From Pseudomonadota bacterium (GTDB taxonomy: Bacteria > Desulfobacterota > Desulfovibrionia > Desulfovibrionales > Desulfomicrobiaceae), in the NCBI GenBank assembly GCA_023393525.1, contig JAEWKZ010000135.1, positions 1 through 45,118 of the forward strand: a stretch of DNA of 45,118 nucleotides, read 5' to 3'. Position 1 is the stretch's first letter; every line of letters begins with the position of its first letter. Positions 24,433 to 36,264 of the stretch are shown one piece after another. The position numbers and the translations under genes are program-made. The notes under the pieces were generated by a model. That model was given only the letters and a program-made list of their open reading frames with translations. It ran no database searches and was not told where the DNA came from.

Positions 24433-25480
24433 GGCCGTCCTTCGTCACCACCACCATGTGTTCCCAGCGCACCCCGCCCCACCGCGGGTAATACAGCCCC
24501 GGCTCCACGGTGATGACCATGCCGGGCGCGAGGATCGTGGGCCGGATGGGTCCGACTCCCGGCGCCTCGTGGGTTTCGAGGCCGATGCCGTGCCCCAGGG
24601 AATGGGTGAAATGCTCGGCCACGCCGTGGCGCGCGAAAAATTCCCTGGCCGTGGCGTGCAGGTCGCTCGTGCTCACTCCCGGCGCGACCTTGGCGATGGC
24701 CAGGGCCTGCGCCTCCCGGACCAGGTCCAGAGCGCGCCGGAAATCGTCGCTCGGCCGGTCCCCGATCCACCATGTCCGGGTCTGGTCGGAGCAGTATCCA
24801 TCCAGCCGACCGCCCATGTCGATCAGCACCGGCGTCTGCGCGGCCAGCCGCACATCCGAGGGCGTGGCGTGCGGCAGGGCTCCGTTGGGGCCAAAGCCGA
24901 CGATGGGCGCGAAGCTCAGACCTTCGGCTCCGCCGTCCCGGAACTCCCTCTCCAGCATCCAGGCCACCTCCCGCTCCGTCACTCCAGGCACCAGCCTTGG
25001 ACGCAGGGCCTCGTACACCCGGTGGTTCAGCGCACAGGAGGCCCGAAGCTTTTCCAGTTCGGCCCCATCCTTGACCGTGCGCAGTTCCTCCACCAGGCGC
25101 GGCGCGCGGCGCAGGGTCAGCAGGCCGCTCAATTCCAGATACATGTCCGCGCACATGGCCTGGGTCTCTACCCACAGCTCGCCGATGCCCAGACTTTTGA
25201 CGAACGCGGCGATCTTCTCCACGCGCGGCGCGCCATAGACATGAACCTGCTCGACCGGCCAATGGCGTCCGGCCTGCTCCGTGAACCGGGCGTCGGTCAA
25301 CAGCCAGTCGGCACCCTCGGCGCAAATCAACAGACAGCCCGAGCTCTCGTTGCACTGCCCGTCATGGAGTTCAAACCCGGACAGGTAGTAGCGGTTGGCC
25401 GGGTGGGTCACGAGCAGGACGGGGATGTCCTGGGCCCGCATAAGATTTTTCAGGGATTGAAGACGAGCGGCGTGAGACAT
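24419..25480 (-). CDS. M24 family metallopeptidase (Xaa-Pro peptidase type)
   Basis: A 353-residue aminopeptidase P/prolidase-like enzyme: a creatinase-like N-terminal domain (about 1-130) and a pita-bread catalytic domain. The five metal ligands are visible: Asp in LIDMGGRLDGY, Asp in CSDQTRTW, His in HSLGHGIGLETHE, Glu in ITVEPGLYYP and Glu in RWEHMVVV. It should cleave X-Pro bonds in the cytosol, releasing proline-containing products, with PutA for proline catabolism elsewhere in the window. It lies 26 bases downstream of the Gate-domain gene and overlaps DUF4911. Confidence 0.92.
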   Translation of the reverse strand: MSHAARLQSLKNLMRAQDIPVLLVTHPANRYYLSGFELHDGQCNESSGCLLICAEGADWLLTDARFTEQAGRHWPVEQVHVYGAPRVEKIAAFVKSLGIGELWVETQAMCADMYLELSGLLTLRRAPRLVEELRTVKDGAELEKLRASCALNHRVYEALRPRLVPGVTEREVAWMLEREFRDGGAEGLSFAPIVGFGPNGALPHATPSDVRLAAQTPVLIDMGGRLDGYCSDQTRTWWIGDRPSDDFRRALDLVREAQALAIAKVAPGVSTSDLHATAREFFARHGVAEHFTHSLGHGIGLETHEAPGVGPIRPTILAPGMVITVEPGLYYPRWGGVRWEHMVVVTKDGHEVL

Positions 25481-25506
25481 GATTGATGCACCTTGGATGT
25501 GAAAAA

Positions 25507-26520
25507 CTACTTCTTGTCCGGCACGGGTGCGCCGGGACAGCAGGGTTCAGGCTGGGAGTAGACCTCCACCGGCTTGAAAAGGCGGCGGTAAAAAAATTCG
25601 TCGCCAAGCCAGGCGACCAGGCGCACCAGCAGGGCGACGACCACCAGCGTGAAGATGATCCGCGCCCAGAGCAGCCCGGAGATGTGGCCTCCGATGACGA
25701 TCATGAGCAGCGTGTCCTCGAAAACGGAATGGGAAAGACCCATGAGGCTGAGCGAAGAAAAAATATCCTTGGGGCCGACCTTGCCCGAATGCGCCTCGTG
25801 CATGATCATGCCTCCGCCGTAGGCCAGGCCCATGACCATGCCGACGATGGTCAGCGTTCCCGCTTCGGAGCCGATTCCCAGCACGCGCAGGACCGGAGCC
25901 AGCAGGCGCACGCACAGGCCCGTCAGGCCGATGAGCGTGAACACGCGCATGATCGCGCTCAAGGCCGTAATGATGACATATATCATCGCCAGATTCGAGA
26001 GTTGCCCCAGACCCCAGGCCAGCAGGTCGTCGCTTTGGGGCTCGGGTTGCCAGAGCACGATGTTGGGGTCCTGCAGCCATCCGCCCCAGGCGTAGATCCG
26101 GGAAAGCATCCATCCCAGAAGCAGGGCTCCGCCGATACGCAAGAACGCCTGAAAACCCATTTTCGGACCGGACTTGCGCACGATCTGCAACTCCACGGGC
26201 AGACCGTGGGCGATCAGGATCATGACCCCGAGCACCGTGACCTCGGCCACGCTCAAATCATGTTGTCCGGCCAGGGACACGAAAACGATCATGCTGCCGT
26301 AGATGTTGTTGACCAGGGCCGTGGCCCAGACCAGCCCCATCTCTCCGGGCAGGCCCACCAGCTGCATGACCGGGGCCAGAGGCAGGGCGAGCCAGGCGAT
26401 GAGACCCAGATCCTGGAGAATCTTGACCGCGATGATGATGGGAATCATGATCTTGTAGAGTTCGAGGCTGATGCGCCCCGACCGCCACAGGATTCCCTTT
26501 GCTTCTTGAAATATGTTCAT
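25507..26520 (-). CDS. Gate-domain (nucleoside-recognition) membrane protein
   Basis: A 337-residue inner-membrane protein with about eight hydrophobic segments. It contains two Gate-like units, the second with GSEAGTLTIVGMVMGLAYGGGMIMHEAHSGK and SLSLMGLSHSVFEDTLLM, related to SpmA/SpmB and to the gate of concentrative nucleoside transporters. The C-terminal tail (EVYSQPEPCCPGAPVPDKK) is hydrophilic and carries a Cys pair. Substrate is unknown; the domain name alone does not prove nucleoside transport. It is followed by the M24 peptidase gene and preceded by a strong hairpin that separates it from mrcA. Confidence 0.8.
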   Translation of the reverse strand: MNIFQEAKGILWRSGRISLELYKIMIPIIIAVKILQDLGLIAWLALPLAPVMQLVGLPGEMGLVWATALVNNIYGSMIVFVSLAGQHDLSVAEVTVLGVMILIAHGLPVELQIVRKSGPKMGFQAFLRIGGALLLGWMLSRIYAWGGWLQDPNIVLWQPEPQSDDLLAWGLGQLSNLAMIYVIITALSAIMRVFTLIGLTGLCVRLLAPVLRVLGIGSEAGTLTIVGMVMGLAYGGGMIMHEAHSGKVGPKDIFSSLSLMGLSHSVFEDTLLMIVIGGHISGLLWARIIFTLVVVALLVRLVAWLGDEFFYRRLFKPVEVYSQPEPCCPGAPVPDKK

Positions 26521-26586
26521 GGTGTTCCGTGCTGCGCGAAAATGGCAAGGCCGCGCGTGTCCGCCGCGCCTGCCTTGCAGGGAGCC

Positions 26587-26614
26587 TTCCGGGTCTGGCC
26601 GGCCAGGCCCGGAA
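26587..26614. repeat. Strong inverted repeat between mrcA and the Gate gene
   Basis: Arms of 14 bases (TTCCGGGTCTGGCC at 26587 and its near-perfect complement ending 26614, one G-T wobble) with no loop. No T-tract follows on the minus strand. It lies 23 bases beyond the mrcA stop. It could be an intrinsic terminator of poor type, an RNA-processing site or a binding site. Confidence 0.5.
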
Positions 26615-26636
26615 AACTCAAGGCAAAACCGTCGCC

Positions 26637-28973
26637 CTAGAAAATCTGCTTGAGCAGGCTTTCTCCTCCGGCATTGGACGATCCGGGATCGGCGTCGAGT
26701 TCATCCAGGCCCAGGGACGGCAATGGTTCCGTGCCGTTCTGGAAGGGCAGCATGAAGGCCTCCGCCGTCGCCGGACCGGCCAGGCGGCCGGTGCGCGCGT
26801 CCACCCGGGCCATGACGATCCCCGGGGGAACCGAAAAATCCTCCACGGGATAGCTCGGCTCGACCTTGGCCCGATAATCGACCCAGATGGGCAGGGCGGC
26901 CCGCGCTCCGGTCTCGTACTTGCCCATGGGTTTGATCTGATCGTAACCCACCCACACCCCGGTCAGCAGGTACGGTGAAAAACCCATGAACCAGGCGTCC
27001 TGCTCGTCGTTGGTGGTGCCGGTCTTGCCGGCCACCGGACGTCCCAGGACCTTGGCCCGCGCGCCGGTGCCCTGCTGGACGACCTGCTGCAAGAGGTGCG
27101 AGATGATATAGGCCGTCTCCGGCGACATGGCCTCTGACAGTTCCTCCTCTGCCGAAAAGAGCTGCTCGCCCCAGGGCGAGACGACGTTCTCGATCAGCCG
27201 GGGCTTGATGCTGGTTCCGCCGCGAGGAAAAGCCGAATAGGCCTGGCACATGTTCAGGGGCGAGAACTGCCCCGACCCCAGGGCCAGGGAAAGGTTGGGC
27301 TCCATGATGCCGGTCAGCCCCAGGGCCTTGCCGCGTTCGATGATCTTGTCGAGCCCGACCTGCTGGGCCACGCGGATGGTGACCAGGTTGCGCGATTTGA
27401 CCAGCGCCGTGCGCAACAGCGTCGGACCGTAGAAAATGCCCTCGAAATTCTCCGGCTTCCACAGCTGTCCGCTGCCGTCCTGGTAGACGATGGGCGCGTC
27501 CAGGACGATGCTGGCCGCCGTGAAACCGTTGTCCAGAGCCGTCGAATAGACGATGGGCTTGAAGGCCGAACCGGGCTGGCGCAGGGCCTGGGTGGCCCGA
27601 TTGAACTGGCTGCGGAAAAAGTCGTACCCGCCGCACAGGGCCAGGACCTCTCCGCTGCGGGGGTCCATGGAAACCAGCGCCCCTTCGACCTTGGGCTCCT
27701 GCTCCAGGGCGAGCTTCCAGGGCTTGTCCCCGGCCATCTCTACCACCGAGGCCCAGACGACGTCCCCGACCTTGAGCACCTTGCGCGCATCGGCCACCTT
27801 GCCGGCCTCTTCCGGAGCGAGCCTCGGATTGGGCTTGCGGGCCCAGGCCATGGACGCCACGGGCAGCACGCCCGAACGCGCGCCGAAACGCACCTTGGCC
27901 GCGGCCTTGTCGACATCCGTGACCAGGACCTGCACCCACTCCCCGACTTCCAGTTCCGCGATGCGCTGCCCGCGCAAAAACTCCTCGTGTCCGGCAGGCT
28001 CCACGGTCATGACCGGGCCCTGCCAGCCATGGCGCTTGGAGGTCTCGACCAGACCCGCGCGCAGAGCCTGATCCGCGACGACCTGATGGTCCATGTCCAT
28101 GGCCGTGCGCACCTGCAGGCCCCCGGCATAGACCATGTCCTCGCCATACTTCTCGACCAGTTGCCTGCGCACCTCTTCAAGATAATAGGGGCCGATCTTC
28201 CAGGACGGATCCTCCTGCGCGCCGTAATGCAGCGGCTCGTCCACGGCGGCTTCGTATTCGGCCGCGTCGATCCAGCCCAGATCGTGCAGCCGCGAGAGGA
28301 CATAGAGCTGGCGTTCCCTGGCCCGTTCCGGATTGCCGTACGGGGAGTAGCGTGAGGGGGCCTTGGGCAGACCGGCCAGCAGCGCCGCCTGGGCGGTGGT
28401 CAGCTGCGAGGCGTTCACGCCGAAGTATTCCCTGGCCGCCGCTTCCACGCCGTAGGCTTTGGCTCCGAGATAGATCTGGTTGAGATAGATGGTCAGGATC
28501 TCGTCCTTGGTCAGATATTTCTCCAGCCTGTAGGCCAGGATGACCTCCTTGAGCTTCCGCTCGTAGCTGCGCTCGGGAGTCAGCAGCATGGACTTGATGA
28601 CCTGCTGGGTGATGGTGCTTCCGCCCTGGACAATGCTCCCGGCGACGAAATTCTTGACCGCGGCCCGGAATATGCCCGGCAGATCCACGCCCTCGTGCTG
28701 GTAGAATCCGGAATCCTCGGCGGCCAGGAACGCCTGGACAGTGACCGGGCTCATCATCGACAGGGGGATGAGAAATCTTTTCTCGCGATAGAAATATCCC
28801 AGTATCCTGCCGTCCCGGGCGCGGACGGTGGTGGCCAAGGCCGGGGAATAGTCGCTGAGCTTGGTGAACCCGGGCAGGTCCTCCTGGGCCCAGTAATACA
28901 GGCCGATGCCCGCCCCGGCGGCCAAAAACACGCCGAGCACCACAATCGCCAACAATATTTTCAAGACTTTCAT
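26637..28973 (-). CDS. mrcA: Penicillin-binding protein 1A (bifunctional transglycosylase/transpeptidase)
   Basis: A 778-residue class A PBP building peptidoglycan at the inner membrane. Residues 6-28 are the signal anchor. The GT51 domain (about 50-225) has AAEDSGFYQHEG with catalytic E86, and GGSTITQQ (118-125). An OB-like insert (about 310-415) marks the PBP1A type. The transpeptidase domain has SxxK S469-K472, SRN 527-529 and KTGT 650-653. Its ATG overlaps the stop of the YkgJ-like gene (four bases). All catalytic residues are intact. Length fits the family. Confidence 0.95.
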   Translation of the reverse strand: MKVLKILLAIVVLGVFLAAGAGIGLYYWAQEDLPGFTKLSDYSPALATTVRARDGRILGYFYREKRFLIPLSMMSPVTVQAFLAAEDSGFYQHEGVDLPGIFRAAVKNFVAGSIVQGGSTITQQVIKSMLLTPERSYERKLKEVILAYRLEKYLTKDEILTIYLNQIYLGAKAYGVEAAAREYFGVNASQLTTAQAALLAGLPKAPSRYSPYGNPERARERQLYVLSRLHDLGWIDAAEYEAAVDEPLHYGAQEDPSWKIGPYYLEEVRRQLVEKYGEDMVYAGGLQVRTAMDMDHQVVADQALRAGLVETSKRHGWQGPVMTVEPAGHEEFLRGQRIAELEVGEWVQVLVTDVDKAAAKVRFGARSGVLPVASMAWARKPNPRLAPEEAGKVADARKVLKVGDVVWASVVEMAGDKPWKLALEQEPKVEGALVSMDPRSGEVLALCGGYDFFRSQFNRATQALRQPGSAFKPIVYSTALDNGFTAASIVLDAPIVYQDGSGQLWKPENFEGIFYGPTLLRTALVKSRNLVTIRVAQQVGLDKIIERGKALGLTGIMEPNLSLALGSGQFSPLNMCQAYSAFPRGGTSIKPRLIENVVSPWGEQLFSAEEELSEAMSPETAYIISHLLQQVVQQGTGARAKVLGRPVAGKTGTTNDEQDAWFMGFSPYLLTGVWVGYDQIKPMGKYETGARAALPIWVDYRAKVEPSYPVEDFSVPPGIVMARVDARTGRLAGPATAEAFMLPFQNGTEPLPSLGLDELDADPGSSNAGGESLLKQIF

Positions 28974-29515
28974 GAATTCACCTTGTCGTCAGTCTGAAGC
29001 CCCAGCTTCTCGCACATCTCCCTGAACAGCGTCCTGACCTCTTTGCCGCTTGTCCCCATGGCCGCGAGCATGGCCGCCAGGGACGGGCATTCCTCGTTGG
29101 CCAGGCATTCCGCGGCTGCGAACCAGGTCAGCTGGCCGCGATACTGCCAGAGCGGAAAAAGCCGACAATATGTGGGGCGCACCTCCCGGTCCAGCACGCA
29201 TCCGGCCGGGCCCAGAAAGATGCACGCGCCCTGCGCGGTGGTGGCCAGACGCCAGTGCGAGCCATGTTCCGGAAAAGCTGCCTCTATGTCCCGATCCGGC
29301 ATCAGGAAGCCGAGCTGCTCGACAAAGCCGGGACTGTTGGGGACGAGCACGAAGCAATCCTCGCCGCCCTGACCGGCGTTGCGGATGGCATGCATCTCAG
29401 GGATGGAGACGGGAAAGCAGAATTCCTCGTCTCCGCTTGAAACCGTGCAGCAGGTACGGCCTCTGGCGGCGCAACGGCCGCAGACATCTGGATGGAGAAG
29501 GTGGGGAGTGTTCAT
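28970..29515 (-). CDS. YkgJ-family cysteine-cluster protein
   Basis: A 181-residue protein with the CxxC...CC pattern at the N-terminus (C12, C15, C22, C23) and further cysteines in GACIFLGPAGCVLDREVRPTYCRLFPL, characteristic of the YkgJ/Fe-S or zinc cysteine-cluster family (UPF0153). The family's function is unknown, though a metal cluster is generally assumed. It overlaps the start of mrcA by four bases and shares a transcript with it. There is no evident functional link between the two. Confidence 0.88.
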   Translation of the reverse strand: MNTPHLLHPDVCGRCAARGRTCCTVSSGDEEFCFPVSIPEMHAIRNAGQGGEDCFVLVPNSPGFVEQLGFLMPDRDIEAAFPEHGSHWRLATTAQGACIFLGPAGCVLDREVRPTYCRLFPLWQYRGQLTWFAAAECLANEECPSLAAMLAAMGTSGKEVRTLFREMCEKLGLQTDDKVNS

Positions 29516-29555
29516 AGTTGTGGGGGAAAAAGTGTTGCAATACGGCGTCGGACTT

Positions 29556-30551
29556 TCAGGAATGGGAAAATTTGACCCGCCCCTGACCCAGCACGTCGTG
29601 CATATGCACCATGCCTGCCAAGGTCCGGTCGGAGGCCACCACTGGCAGCACGGTGATGGCCTTGGACTCCATGATGTCGAGGACTTCGGCCGCTTTTTGC
29701 CCGGGAGTGGCGTGCAGAGGGGATGCGGTCATGACGGAGTCGACCACGGCGTCCAGGGCCAGCCGACCCGCGCAGACGAGGCGGCGCACATCGCCGTCGG
29801 TCAAAAGGCCCAGCAGCCGCCCCTCTCCGTCCAGCACGCACACGCAACCCAGGCCTCCGGCGTTGAGCACCTCCAGGGCCTGCTCCAGGGAGGCCCCGCT
29901 GGGCACCACGGGCAGCTGGGAGAAACGCATCAGCTCTTCGACCTTCTTGGTCAGACGCTGTCCCAGGGCGCCTCCGGGGTGAAACCGGCGGAAATCATCC
30001 AGGGCAAAGGATTTCCAATCGATGAGGCAGACCGCCAGGGCGTCTCCCACAGCCAGGGTGGCCGTGGTGCTGGCCGTGGGGGCAAGCCCGTGCGGACAGG
30101 CTTCGCAGGGTACGGACGTGTCGATGACCACGTCGGACATCCGGGCCATGGTCGAGTGCGCTCCGCCGGTAAGGGAGATCACATGCCCGGCCAGGCTTTT
30201 CAGGCTGGGCAGGATGTTGTTCAGTTCGTCGGTCTCGCCGGAATTGGAGATGGCCACGATGACGTCTTCGCGGCGGATCATGCCCAGATCTCCGTGCGCC
30301 CCTTCCACCGGATGCAGGAAAAAGGACGGAGTGCCCGTGCTGCTCAGCGTCGCCGCGATCTTGCGTCCGACCAGGCCGGACTTGCCAAGGCCCGTGATCA
30401 CCACCCGGCCCGAGCATCCGGCCATGATCTCAAGGGCGCGCACAAAAGAGCCGTCCAGGCGGTCACGAACGGCGGCGAGCCCCCGGGCCTCGATGTCGAG
30501 CACCTCGCGGGCCTTGGCCAGCCAGTCTTTCTGCGAATCGGACACCCTCAT
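29556..30551 (-). CDS. kdsD: D-arabinose-5-phosphate isomerase
   Basis: A 331-residue enzyme making arabinose 5-phosphate for Kdo synthesis, hence for lipopolysaccharide. SIS domain about 45-185 with VVITGLGKSGLVGRKIAATLSSTGTPSFFLHPVEGAHGDLG, and two CBS domains about 205-265 and 275-331. Its ATG follows the purF stop codon directly, so the pair is co-translated. Usually kdsD lies with other Kdo or lipopolysaccharide transport genes; here its neighbour is purF. Presence indicates a Gram-negative outer membrane with Kdo. Confidence 0.93.
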   Translation of the reverse strand: MRVSDSQKDWLAKAREVLDIEARGLAAVRDRLDGSFVRALEIMAGCSGRVVITGLGKSGLVGRKIAATLSSTGTPSFFLHPVEGAHGDLGMIRREDVIVAISNSGETDELNNILPSLKSLAGHVISLTGGAHSTMARMSDVVIDTSVPCEACPHGLAPTASTTATLAVGDALAVCLIDWKSFALDDFRRFHPGGALGQRLTKKVEELMRFSQLPVVPSGASLEQALEVLNAGGLGCVCVLDGEGRLLGLLTDGDVRRLVCAGRLALDAVVDSVMTASPLHATPGQKAAEVLDIMESKAITVLPVVASDRTLAGMVHMHDVLGQGRVKFSHS

Positions 30552-31943
30552 CTAGCAGCACTCCAGAGACAGCTTGCCCACCCCTTCGTCGGGCAGCACG
30601 GGATAGGCCCCGTTGAAGCAGGCCAGACAGAAGTTCTCCGGCCCGCGCACGGCCTTCAAAAGCCCGCCGATGGTGATGTAGTGCAGGCTGTCCAGGCCGA
30701 GGTAGCGGCCGATGTCGGCCACGGAATGGTTGGCCGCGATGAGTTCGCCCTTGGAGGAAAAGTCGATGCCGTAGTAGCAGGGGTAGCGGATGGGCGGGCA
30801 GCTGACGCGCATGTGGATCTCCTTGGCGCCCAGTTCCCGCAGCTGCTTGACGCGGGTGCGGATGGTCGTGCCGCGCACGATGGAATCCTCGACGATGACC
30901 ACGCGCTTGCCCTTGATCATGGACTTGACCGGGTTGAGCTTCACGCGCACGGAAAAATCGCGCATGCCCTGGGTCGGCTGGATGAAGGTCCGGCCCACGT
31001 AGTGGTTGCGGATCATGCAGGCCTCGAAGGGCAGGCCCGATTCCTGGGCGTAGCCCACGGCCGCGTACACGCCCGAATCGGGAAAGGGCATGACGAAATC
31101 GGCGTCGCACGGGCATTCCTGGGCCAGGATCTTGCCCATGCTCTTGCGGGCGTTGTAGACTTCCTGGTCGAAGACCAGGGAATCGGGACGCGCGAAGTAG
31201 ATCAGCTCGAAAATGCAGGAACTCTGCTTGTCGGCGGGCTCCATGTAGCGGTGCGACATCATCCGGCCGTCCTCGATGACCAGCATTTCCCCCGGGTCGA
31301 GGCAGCGCAGGTATTCGGCCTCCAGCAGATCGAAGGCGCAGGTCTCGGAGGCCAGCACGTAGGCGTCGCCGACCCGGCCCAGGGACAGGGGCCGGAACCC
31401 CCACGGGTCGCGCACGGCGATGAGCTTCTGGTTGACCATGAAGAGCAGGCTGTAGGAGCCCTGGATGCGGCTGCACGCCTTGGCGATGGCCTCCTCGGGG
31501 GTGCCGCCGTTCATGTACTTGGCCACCAGGTGCATGATGACTTCGCTGTCCATGGTGGTCTGGAAGATGGTACCCTGGTTTTCCAGCTCCTCGCGCAGGG
31601 AGATGGTGTTGACCAGGTTGCCGTTGTGGGCCAGGGCCAGGTTCATGCCCTTGTAGCTGACCCTGAAGGGCTGGGCGTTGCGGATCAGGGAGGCCCCGGT
31701 GGTGGAGTAGCGGATATGGCCCATGGCCACGCTGCCCTTGAGCTGATGCCCCAGGTGGCGCTCCTCGAACACGTCGGCCACCAGCCCCATCCCGCGCTGT
31801 TCACGGATGGACTGCCCGTCCCAGGTGATGATGCCCGCGCTTTCCTGCCCGCGATGCTGGAGGGCGTAAAGACCGAAATACGTCATGCGCGCCGCTTCCG
31901 GGTGCCCATAAATACCAAATAATCCGCAAGCTTCCTTTTTCAT
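30552..31943 (-). CDS. purF: Amidophosphoribosyltransferase
   Basis: A 463-residue first enzyme of de novo purine synthesis, making phosphoribosylamine from PRPP and glutamine. The nucleophile is C6, exposed after removal of the MKKEA propeptide. The PRPP site is VVIVEDSIVRGTT (348-360). C243, C389, C439 and C442 match the four cysteines that bind a 4Fe-4S cluster in the Bacillus subtilis enzyme, so this is the oxygen-sensitive Fe-S type. It is encoded between carB (terminator between) and kdsD. Product inhibition by purine nucleotides is known for the family. Confidence 0.97.
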   Translation of the reverse strand: MKKEACGLFGIYGHPEAARMTYFGLYALQHRGQESAGIITWDGQSIREQRGMGLVADVFEERHLGHQLKGSVAMGHIRYSTTGASLIRNAQPFRVSYKGMNLALAHNGNLVNTISLREELENQGTIFQTTMDSEVIMHLVAKYMNGGTPEEAIAKACSRIQGSYSLLFMVNQKLIAVRDPWGFRPLSLGRVGDAYVLASETCAFDLLEAEYLRCLDPGEMLVIEDGRMMSHRYMEPADKQSSCIFELIYFARPDSLVFDQEVYNARKSMGKILAQECPCDADFVMPFPDSGVYAAVGYAQESGLPFEACMIRNHYVGRTFIQPTQGMRDFSVRVKLNPVKSMIKGKRVVIVEDSIVRGTTIRTRVKQLRELGAKEIHMRVSCPPIRYPCYYGIDFSSKGELIAANHSVADIGRYLGLDSLHYITIGGLLKAVRGPENFCLACFNGAYPVLPDEGVGKLSLECC

Positions 31944-31980
31944 ATTGCTTCACGTTCCGTGTAGGTGTTCTTGAATGCGC

Positions 31981-32010
31981 AAAAGCCCAGGGCCGCCATT
32001 GGCCCTGAGC
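31981..32010 (-). terminator. Terminator after carB
   Basis: On the minus strand GCTCAGGGCC (32010 down to 32001) pairs with GGCCCTGGGC (31994 down to 31985) around a six-base loop, followed by TTTT. It separates carB from purF. A purF promoter would have to lie within about 40 bases between it and the ATG, or purF depends partly on read-through. Confidence 0.75.
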
Positions 32011-32046
32011 TTTGCTCCAAAATCCCTGCTCTCCGGCATCCGGAGA

Positions 32047-35295
<3,249 letters not shown>

Positions 35296-35337
35296 TGGTA
35301 TGTAGGTGGGTTATATGTTGGGAATTCCGTCAGGAGC

Positions 35338-35365
35338 GCGGGCGGCTTACAGCCGTCATGCCCGC
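35338..35365 (-). promoter_or_regulatory. Nested hairpin in the carB leader
   Basis: Outer arms GCGGGC/GCCCGC enclose an inner CGGCT-gta-AGCCG stem, with ATGA-type bulged bases between. It would form in the 5' untranslated RNA about 45-70 bases before the carB ATG. A role in attenuation or RNA stability is possible; no T-tract follows. Confidence 0.4.
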
Positions 35366-35699
35366 CCTGATGAGGCCCGGATACAGTAAACACAGTATAC
35401 CGGAAGGTCAAACACTGCTTGTGGAGGGCAATCACCGGCCGGCCCCGCTCGCCGCGCCCCGCCGGACGCCGCTCGCGTGGCGTCGCGCCTTTCAAAGGCG
35501 AACGGCGCGGAAACCGGGCGCGACCGCCGGAAATCCGCAACCGCGATTCCAGGCAGAATTATTTTCATCATTTGTTCTTTTCTTTGACCTTATCTGCGAA
35601 TATTATTCGACGAACGGCGTGCCGCGATTCGCGGACGCCGGAAAGGCGATGGTCAGCCGCCAGGCTTTTCCCGAGATTCTTCAATTATGGCAATCTTCA

Positions 35700-35728
35700 T
35701 TGACGAAGATCTTCTCTAGAATTATATT
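35700..35728 (+). promoter_or_regulatory. Sigma-70 promoter of the lrp-like gene
   Basis: TTGACG (35700-35705), a 17-base spacer, and TATATT (35723-35728), ending 23 bases before the ATG. The spacer contains the palindrome GAAGATCTTC (35705-35714), a candidate operator, possibly for autoregulation. This is the best promoter match in the window. Confidence 0.75.
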
Positions 35729-35751
35729 CCTGAACCAAGAGGCAAAGAGCA

Positions 35752-36237
35752 ATGTTAGACAGCACAGACATCGAGATCCTGAATATCCTTCAAGAAAATG
35801 GAAAGATCACCAACGCCGAACTGGCCCGCCAGATCGGCATGGCCCCGTCGGGCGTGCTGGAGCGCGTCAAGAAGCTTGAGCAAAAAGGGGTCATCGCAGG
35901 ATATGAAGTCCGCCTGAACCCCAAGGCTCTGGGCATCTCCCTGTCCACCTTCATCCAGATCAAGACCTCCGACGCGGTGGGCAGCTCGGAGATCGGCAGG
36001 CAGCTGGCCGGGATCGACGAGGTCCAGGAAGTGCACTGGACCGCCGGCGAGTACAACTATCTGGTCAAGGCTCGGGTCAGCAGCACCGAGACGCTGGCTC
36101 TCCTGATGAAAAGGTTCGGCGAAATCCCCGGAGTGCGCGACAGCCGCACCACGCTGGTGCTGGACACCCTGAAGGAGACCCAGGCCCTGTCTCTAAGCTT
36201 CATCGAGTGCAAGAGCCCGCGAAAACCGACAAAATAA
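35752..36237 (+). CDS. Lrp/AsnC-family transcriptional regulator
   Basis: 161 residues: N-terminal winged HTH (LDSTDIEILNILQENGKITNAELARQIGMAPSGVLERVKKLEQKGVI, residues 2-49) and a C-terminal RAM/AsnC effector domain (about 60-150). It lies 27 bases upstream of putA in the same direction, so control of proline breakdown, perhaps with proline as effector as in the PutR-type regulators, is likely though inferred. The liv importer downstream may also be a target. The ATG follows an AAGAGG/AAAGAG purine stretch. The C-terminal tail is basic. Confidence 0.9.
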   Translation: MLDSTDIEILNILQENGKITNAELARQIGMAPSGVLERVKKLEQKGVIAGYEVRLNPKALGISLSTFIQIKTSDAVGSSEIGRQLAGIDEVQEVHWTAGEYNYLVKARVSSTETLALLMKRFGEIPGVRDSRTTLVLDTLKETQALSLSFIECKSPRKPTK

Positions 36238-36264
36238 ACCAGTTCTCAAACCCAGGAGTCACGA

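Larger units (their letters stand above)
35296..35751. other. Divergent intergenic region carB / lrp
   Basis: About 455 bases with no convincing gene. On the carB side are a nested hairpin (35338-35365), paired ACAGTA words at 35393 and 35402, and a minus-strand TTGACC-17-TACTGT near 35420-35392. The middle holds two adjacent stems, GACGCC/GGCGTC (35465-35484) and CGCCTTT-C-AAAGGCG (35486-35500). The right part turns AT-rich and contains the lrp promoter. A 91-codon frame across 35265-35540 looks non-coding. Confidence 0.5.

Noticed and set aside
29379..31922. 847-codon open frame on the plus strand
   Set aside because: Antisense to kdsD and purF with the same biased composition; no ribosome-binding site or motif.
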